Of a DNA stretch of 64,000 bases, positions 59,538 through 64,000 are shown one piece after another. The stretch is from contig NZ_CP081966.1 in the NCBI RefSeq assembly GCF_019823065.1, positions 3,441,501 to 3,505,500 of the forward strand, written 5' to 3'. The position numbers and the translations under genes are program-made. Within the stretch, counting starts at the first letter, position 1; each line of letters starts with the position of its first letter. The notes beneath the pieces are model-generated. The model had not been told where the DNA came from. It saw nothing but the letters and a program-made list of their open reading frames with translations, and made no database searches. The DNA is from Pseudomonas mosselii. GTDB taxonomy: Bacteria; Pseudomonadota; Gammaproteobacteria; Pseudomonadales; Pseudomonadaceae.

Positions 59538-60734
59538 TCATCGCCGGGAAACAACCAGGAACACCCCCAGCGCAACCGCCGGCAATCCCGCCCCCAGCAA
59601 CGCCACGCCGCTCCAGCCGTACTGCGCGTACACCCCGCTGGCCAGCGCCGAGCCCAGCGCCCCACCGAGGAAGATGCTGGTCATGTAGAGGGCATTGAGC
59701 CGGCCACGGCTGGCCGGATCCAGCGCGTACACCTCACGCTGGCCGATGACCATGTTCATCTGCACGGCGAAATCCAGCAGCACCCCGGTCAACCCCAGGC
59801 CGATCACGCTTGCGCCCGGTGCGCTCAAGCCAAGCAGTAACGCCAGTGGCGCCAGGGCCATCGCCAGCAGCGAAGCGCGTCGCGCATGCCCGGCATCGGC
59901 CAGGCGCCCGGCCAGCGGCGCCGCCACCGCGCCCACCGCGCCCACCAGGGCGAACAGCGCGATCTGGCTCTGCGACAGGCCGTGCTCGCCAGCCAGCGCC
60001 AGCGGCACCGCCGTCCAGTACAGGCTGAAGGCGGCGAACATCAGCGCCTGGTACAGCGCCCGCTGGCGCAACACCGGATGGCGGCGCAACAGCACCAGCA
60101 ACGAAGCCATCAGCCCAGCATAACTGGCCTTGTGCTCCGGCAGCCGGCGCGGCAAGGTCAACGCCAGCAGCAGGATGATCGCCACCATCACCCCGGCGGC
60201 GCCGACAAACACCGCGCGCCAGCCGAAGTGATCGGCCACCAGGCTCGCCAGCGGCCGCGCCAGCAGGATGCCCAGCAGCAACCCACCCATGATGTTGCCG
60301 ACCACCCGGCCACGCTCGCGCTCCGGCGCCAGGTGCGCCGCCAGTGGTATCAGCATCTGCACCGCCACCGAGCTGAAGCCGATCAGCAGCGCGTACAGCA
60401 GGAACACCTCGCCCTGCCCGTGACCACTGGTGCCGGCCAGCAACAGGCTGCCGGTGGCCAGCACCGCCGTGGCGATCATCAGCCGGCGGTTCTCCAGCAG
60501 GTCGGCCAGCGGCACCAGGAACAACAAGCCCAGGGCATAGCCGATCTGGGTCAGGGACACGATCAGGCTGGCCCGCTCGGTGGACAGCCCCAGGTCCGGC
60601 GCGATCAGGCCGACGATGGGCTGGGCGTAGTAGATGTTGGCGACGATGGCGCCGCAGCAGAACGCCAGCAGCGTCACCAGGGTCCGGCTCAGGCCCGGGG
60701 CCGTTGCCTGGGCGACGGCGAGGGAGGGATTCAT
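59538..60734 (-). CDS. MFS transporter (DHA1-like)
   Basis: A 398-residue protein with 12 hydrophobic helices. AIVANIYYAQPIVGLIAPDLGLS, ALGLLFLVPLADLLENRRLMIATAVL (motif A) and VGNIMGGLLLGILLARPLASLVADHFGWRAVF are typical of a bacterial DHA1 subgroup. ATG 60732-60734 is chosen over a further upstream start. It lies 107 bases downstream of the LysR gene on the same strand. Substrate unknown. Confidence 0.87.
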   Translation of the reverse strand: MNPSLAVAQATAPGLSRTLVTLLAFCCGAIVANIYYAQPIVGLIAPDLGLSTERASLIVSLTQIGYALGLLFLVPLADLLENRRLMIATAVLATGSLLLAGTSGHGQGEVFLLYALLIGFSSVAVQMLIPLAAHLAPERERGRVVGNIMGGLLLGILLARPLASLVADHFGWRAVFVGAAGVMVAIILLLALTLPRRLPEHKASYAGLMASLLVLLRRHPVLRQRALYQALMFAAFSLYWTAVPLALAGEHGLSQSQIALFALVGAVGAVAAPLAGRLADAGHARRASLLAMALAPLALLLGLSAPGASVIGLGLTGVLLDFAVQMNMVIGQREVYALDPASRGRLNALYMTSIFLGGALGSALASGVYAQYGWSGVALLGAGLPAVALGVFLVVSRR

Positions 60735-60841
60735 TCGAGGGTACCTCGGCTTGCGAAAGGATGTGCGCGAAGGGTGACGGACATCCGCCCCGGCGAGAAT
60801 CCATCGCCCGCGCAACGGGCCTTTGCGCGGCGCGCAACGCC

Positions 60842-61741
60842 TCAGCCGGCCAGAAGCCCCTCGCAGAAGGCGACGAACGCCATCACCCGGCGCGAGCCAC
60901 GGTGGTTGGGCAGGTACAGGGCGTTGATGCTGGCGCTGGCCGCCCCCGGGCTCACCGTCCAGTCGGCGAACAGCCGCTGCAGGCGCCCGGCCTCGACATC
61001 CTCGCGCACCAGCCAGTCGGCCAGCAGCGCCACGCCGCTGCCGGCAATGGCCGCCTCACGCAAGAGGTCGGCGTTGGCGCTGCGCAACGGGCCGCTGACG
61101 TCCAGTTCCAGGCGCTGCTCGCCCAGGCTTAGCCGCCACGGCCGCGCCGATTGGCCGTAGCGAAAACGCAGGCAGGCGCACGCGGCCAGTTGCTGCGGCT
61201 CGCTGAGCACCGGCTGCTGGCGCAGGTATGCCGGGCTGGCCACCAACCAGCGCTCGAAGCGCCCCAGCGGGCGACACACCAGTTCATCACTGGGCGCCGG
61301 CTCGCCAAGGCGGATGCTCAGGTCGTAGCGGCCATCGAGCAGGTCGTCAAAGCGGTCGCTCAGGTCGATGTCCAGCTCCAGTGCCGGGTAACGGGCGAGG
61401 AACGCGCCCAGGTGCGGAGCGATGACCCGGCGACCGAACTCCACCGGCAGGCACAGGCGCAACACGCCGACCGGCTCTTCGCCGCGGTCGGCGACACTGG
61501 CGTCGGCCTCGGCCAGGGCCTCGAGAATCTCGCGGGCCCGCTGGTAGTAGCTGGCGCCGGCTTCGGTCAGGCTGACCTGGCGGGTCGAGCGGTTGAGCAG
61601 GCTGGCCCCCAGCTCGAGTTCCAGGGCGTCGACCTGGCGGGTCACCGAGGAGGTCGCCACCCCGAGCCTGCGCGCGGCGGCGGAAAAGCCGCCGGCCTCG
61701 GCGGTGGCCATGAACACCTTCAGAGCCAGCAGCTTGTCCAT
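60842..61741 (-). CDS. LysR-family transcriptional regulator
   Basis: A 299-residue protein. The N-terminal helix-turn-helix (MDKLLALKVFMATAEAGGFSAAARRLGVATSSVTRQVDALE) and the effector domain with GEEPVGVLRLCLPVEFGRRVIAPHLGAFLARYPALELDIDLSDR are those of the LysR DmlR/PcaQ-like group. It diverges from the cupin gene across 73 bases and precedes the MFS gene, so it likely controls one or both. Confidence 0.9.
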   Translation of the reverse strand: MDKLLALKVFMATAEAGGFSAAARRLGVATSSVTRQVDALELELGASLLNRSTRQVSLTEAGASYYQRAREILEALAEADASVADRGEEPVGVLRLCLPVEFGRRVIAPHLGAFLARYPALELDIDLSDRFDDLLDGRYDLSIRLGEPAPSDELVCRPLGRFERWLVASPAYLRQQPVLSEPQQLAACACLRFRYGQSARPWRLSLGEQRLELDVSGPLRSANADLLREAAIAGSGVALLADWLVREDVEAGRLQRLFADWTVSPGAASASINALYLPNHRGSRRVMAFVAFCEGLLAG

Positions 61742-61814
61742 CGTCAATCTTCCAGGGGGCAAAGGCCAAAACCTTCCTACAATCACCGACTGGAATCAAC
61801 CACACGAGACGCCC

Positions 61815-62144
61815 ATGCCCGACAACCTGTTCAGCGCCCTGCCGCCGCTCGCGCCCGACGCCGACGAGCAGTTCACCGACCTGCTCCGGCGCCCGGGCCT
61901 GCGCATCGAGCGTATCGTCTCCAGCGGCCAGTCCAGCCCGCCGGGGTTCTGGTACGACCAGGCCGAGGGCGAATGGGTGGTCGTGCTCAGCGGCAGCGCC
62001 GGGCTGCGCCTGGAGCACGAGCCACATACCCGCGTGCTGCGCCCCGGCGACCATCTGGACATCCCGCCCGGTTGCCGCCACCGGGTGGAATGGACCGAGC
62101 CCGGCGTGGCGACGGTATGGCTGGCGGTGTTCTATCAGGGCTGA
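61815..62144 (+). CDS. Small cupin-domain protein
   Basis: A 109-residue single-cupin protein. SSPPGFWYDQAEGEWVVVLSGSAGLRLEHE and LRPGDHLDIPPGCRHRVEW are the two cupin motifs, with histidines able to bind a metal. The family includes putative phosphoribosyl-aminoaldose isomerase-like and sugar-sensing proteins. No function is assigned. It diverges from the LysR gene and overlaps the end of the convergent MATE gene by ten bases. Confidence 0.82.
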   Translation: MPDNLFSALPPLAPDADEQFTDLLRRPGLRIERIVSSGQSSPPGFWYDQAEGEWVVVLSGSAGLRLEHEPHTRVLRPGDHLDIPPGCRHRVEWTEPGVATVWLAVFYQG

Positions 62145-63502
62145 GCCAGTACCGCCGTGGCGGGCGTTGCCTGCAGGCGATAGAACCGCCACGGCAGCAG
62201 CACCGCCGCCACGGTCAGGCCGCAGGCGAAGCCGACCCAGACGCCCACCGCGCCCAGCGAGGAGTGCAAGGCCAGCCAGTAGCTCAGTGGCAGCGCCAGC
62301 AGCCAGTAGCTGACCAGGGTCACGCCCACCGGCCAGCGATAGTCCTGCAGGCCGCGCAAGGCGCCCAGCGCGGTGGACTGCAGACCATCGGCCACCTGCA
62401 TGGCCGCGACCACCACGAACATCGGCACGGCGATGGCGATTACCTGCGGGTCGTCGCTCATGGCCTCGGCGATGGAGCGCCCGAACAGCGCCAGCAGCAC
62501 GGTGGCCACCAGCATCCAGGCAGTGACGCTGGCAAAGGTGGCGCTGCCGATGGCGCGGATGCGTGCCGTCTCGCCGCGGCCCTGGGCCTGGCTGATGCGG
62601 ATGCTGACCGCCGCCGCCATGCCCAGCGGCAGCATGTACAGCAGCGCGCCGATCGACTGCACCACCTGGTTGGCCGCCAGGGCTGCATTGCCCAGCCAGC
62701 CGAGCATCCAGGCAGCGATCACCACCGCGCCGGCCTCGGCAAGATACCCCAGGCCCAGCGGCCAGCCCTCGCTCAACAGCGTGCGCCAGGTCAATCGTGC
62801 CCCTTGGGCAGCCTGACGGTAACTCGCCAGCGAGGGCGCCAGGCGCCAGTAAGCCAGGGCCAGCAGCACCGCCAGCGATTCGGCGATCACACTGGCGATA
62901 CCCGCTCCCAGCAGGCCCAGCGCCGGCAAGCCGAAATGGCCGTGGATCAGCCCATAGCTCAGCGGAATGTTGAACAACACCGCGCTCATCACCAGCAGCA
63001 CGCCCACCCAGGGCCGGCCGATGGCTTCCAGCACGTCCTTGAACACCACCGCCAGGCAGTACGGGATCAGGAATACCGCCATGGCCTGCCAGTACGGCGT
63101 CAGCAGCGCCACGTCGGGCAGCGGTACGCCCAACCATTGCACCAAGGGCAGGCAGGCCAGCATCGCCAGGCAGCCGAGGATACCCACCAGCAGGCCATAA
63201 CCCAGCCCGGCACGCAGCGTGCGTGCCACGGCGCCGGGGTCGTCGGCGCCATGGGCATGGCCGACGCGCACGCTGAGGGTGGCGAGCATGCCGTACAGCC
63301 CGGCATGGAAGATCAGCCCGGCGCTGCTGGTCAGCGCGACACAGGCCAGTACCACGGTGCCCAGCGAGGCCAGCAGCACGGTATCGGTCAGGCTGATCAG
63401 TTCGGCCGCCGACAGGCCCAGCACCAGCGGCAGCGCCAGGCGCAACAGGCCAGGCAGCTCGCCCAGCCAGGCAACATTCTTGGGTAAAGCGAGGGCAGTC
63501 AC
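62135..63502 (-). CDS. MATE-family multidrug efflux transporter
   Basis: A 455-residue membrane protein with 12 hydrophobic helices. LPLVLGLSAAELISLTDTVLLASLGTVVLACVAL, SVRVGHAHGADDPGAVARTL and the second-half repeat VSIRISQAQGRGETARIRAIG are typical of the NorM-like MATE branch, which exports cationic drugs with Na+ or H+. GTG 63500-63502 is chosen because GGAGG lies eight bases upstream. The divergent TetR gene is the expected repressor. Confidence 0.87.
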   Translation of the reverse strand: MTALALPKNVAWLGELPGLLRLALPLVLGLSAAELISLTDTVLLASLGTVVLACVALTSSAGLIFHAGLYGMLATLSVRVGHAHGADDPGAVARTLRAGLGYGLLVGILGCLAMLACLPLVQWLGVPLPDVALLTPYWQAMAVFLIPYCLAVVFKDVLEAIGRPWVGVLLVMSAVLFNIPLSYGLIHGHFGLPALGLLGAGIASVIAESLAVLLALAYWRLAPSLASYRQAAQGARLTWRTLLSEGWPLGLGYLAEAGAVVIAAWMLGWLGNAALAANQVVQSIGALLYMLPLGMAAAVSIRISQAQGRGETARIRAIGSATFASVTAWMLVATVLLALFGRSIAEAMSDDPQVIAIAVPMFVVVAAMQVADGLQSTALGALRGLQDYRWPVGVTLVSYWLLALPLSYWLALHSSLGAVGVWVGFACGLTVAAVLLPWRFYRLQATPATAVLAQP

Positions 63503-63517
63503 GGTAGCCACCTCCAA

Positions 63518-63573
63518 TTGACATACGCCGCGTATGCTAATGCCATTTATTGACATACGCAACGTATGCTAAT
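63518..63573. promoter_or_regulatory. Tandem operator pair between the MATE and TetR genes
   Basis: Two 24-bp direct repeats (63518-63541 and 63550-63573) differ at only two positions. Each contains a perfect dyad: CATACG-CCG-CGTATG (63522-63536) and CATACG-CAA-CGTATG (63554-63568). The centres are 32 bases apart, about three helical turns. They lie in the divergent promoter region and are the natural operators of the TetR protein. Confidence 0.8.
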
Positions 63574-63605
63574 TTGCAGCCATCGTTTTTTACCCGGAGC
63601 CCTCC

Positions 63606-64000
63606 ATGCCCACCCCTCGCCGCAGCCGCGCCGCCATGAGCGCGGACACCACCGAACGGCTGATCGCCGTCGCCCGCCACCAGTTCGCCGAAAAGGGCTT
63701 TGCCGCCGTGGTGATGGATGAACTGTGCGCCGAGGCCGACCTCACCCGCGGGGCCCTGCACCACCATTTTGGCGGCAAGGCTGGGCTGTTCACCGCTGTG
63801 GTGCAGCACCTGCTCGAGGAGATCAACCAGGCGATCGATGCCCGCTACGCCACGCATGACGACCCGTGGGAGGGCTATATCGACACCTGCCTGTACTACT
63901 ACGACCTGCTGCACGAGCCGGCCCTGCGCCGCATCCTGCTGCAAGACGCCCCCGGGGTGCTCGGCCCTCGGCTGCGCGAACTGGAGGAAGCCAGCTACAT
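63606..64000 (+). CDS. TetR-family repressor, 3' end beyond the window
   Basis: About 131 codons are present. The N-terminal helix-turn-helix (RLIAVARHQFAEKGFAAVVMDELCAEADLTRGALHHHFGGKAGLFTAVV) is the TetR signature; the ligand-binding domain continues past 64000. It diverges from the MATE pump, and the two palindromic repeats at 63518-63573 lie between them. Confidence 0.9.
   Translation, partial: MPTPRRSRAAMSADTTERLIAVARHQFAEKGFAAVVMDELCAEADLTRGALHHHFGGKAGLFTAVVQHLLEEINQAIDARYATHDDPWEGYIDTCLYYYDLLHEPALRRILLQDAPGVLGPRLRELEEASY

Noticed and set aside
61151..63487. Open frame of 778 codons on the plus strand across LysR and MATE
   Set aside because: It runs antisense to LysR and MATE and through the cupin gene out of frame, and is histidine/glutamine-rich; not a gene.

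Overview
The window looks like a chromosomal segment of a fluorescent Pseudomonas of the P. putida group. The evidence is high GC coding sequence, a pyoverdine maturation, export and uptake set (pvdO, pvdE, fpvA and the acylase pvdQ), a periplasmic cis-trans fatty acid isomerase (cti), and many copies of the short palindromes typical of P. putida genomes. No tRNA, rRNA, CRISPR array, integrase or transposase gene is visible. The species call is inferred from gene content only.

Bases 1-7500 are the most accessory-looking part. They hold the 5' end of an AraC-type regulator, a 907-residue SF1 helicase fused to a DUF2726/Vsr-like nuclease domain, a 100-bp MITE-like palindrome that supplies the helicase stop codon, a Tat-type FAD oxidase with a TTG start, a GAF-GGDEF diguanylate cyclase broken by a 7-bp tandem duplication, a beta-lactamase-fold hydrolase and a GFA-family protein.

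Bases 7600-22900 are mostly core. They hold an MFS exporter, an ABC-F ATPase, ilvE with a clear terminator, an OmpR-type two-component pair, the glnS-cysS operon facing ppiB-lpxH, pvdQ diverging from a Fur-like winged-helix protein, and a lone Mor-family activator behind a leader with two competing hairpins. Bases 22900-30000 carry tamB-tamA (outer membrane and autotransporter assembly), a GNAT acetyltransferase and xthA.

Bases 30140-36700 form an iron module, pvdO-pvdE-fpvA, followed by an AraC/GlxA regulator. Sequences matching the PvdS sigma-factor promoter (TAAAT-N16-CGT) precede pvdO (one mismatch) and pvdE (exact). The peptide synthetases, pvdMNP and the sigma/anti-sigma genes are not in the window. 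Bases 36700-44000 hold a thioredoxin-like protein with a DUF2790 protein, diverging from a two-component system, then azlC-azlD-araC as a tightly overlapping operon, and an AraC regulator diverging from a Bcr/CflA-type exporter. Bases 44000-49800 hold a Sco-PCuAC copper chaperone operon, nfuA, an acyltransferase and cti.

Bases 49800-64000 hold metH, a saccharopine-dehydrogenase-like gene with a DUF2269 membrane protein, a stand-alone cysteine desulfurase, a CAP-domain protein, a GlxA-type regulator whose C-terminus is encoded by a REP element, a LysE exporter, an MFS/LysR/cupin cluster, and a MATE pump diverging from a TetR gene (cut by the window end). The TetR-MATE interval carries two 24-bp direct repeats, each with a perfect internal palindrome.
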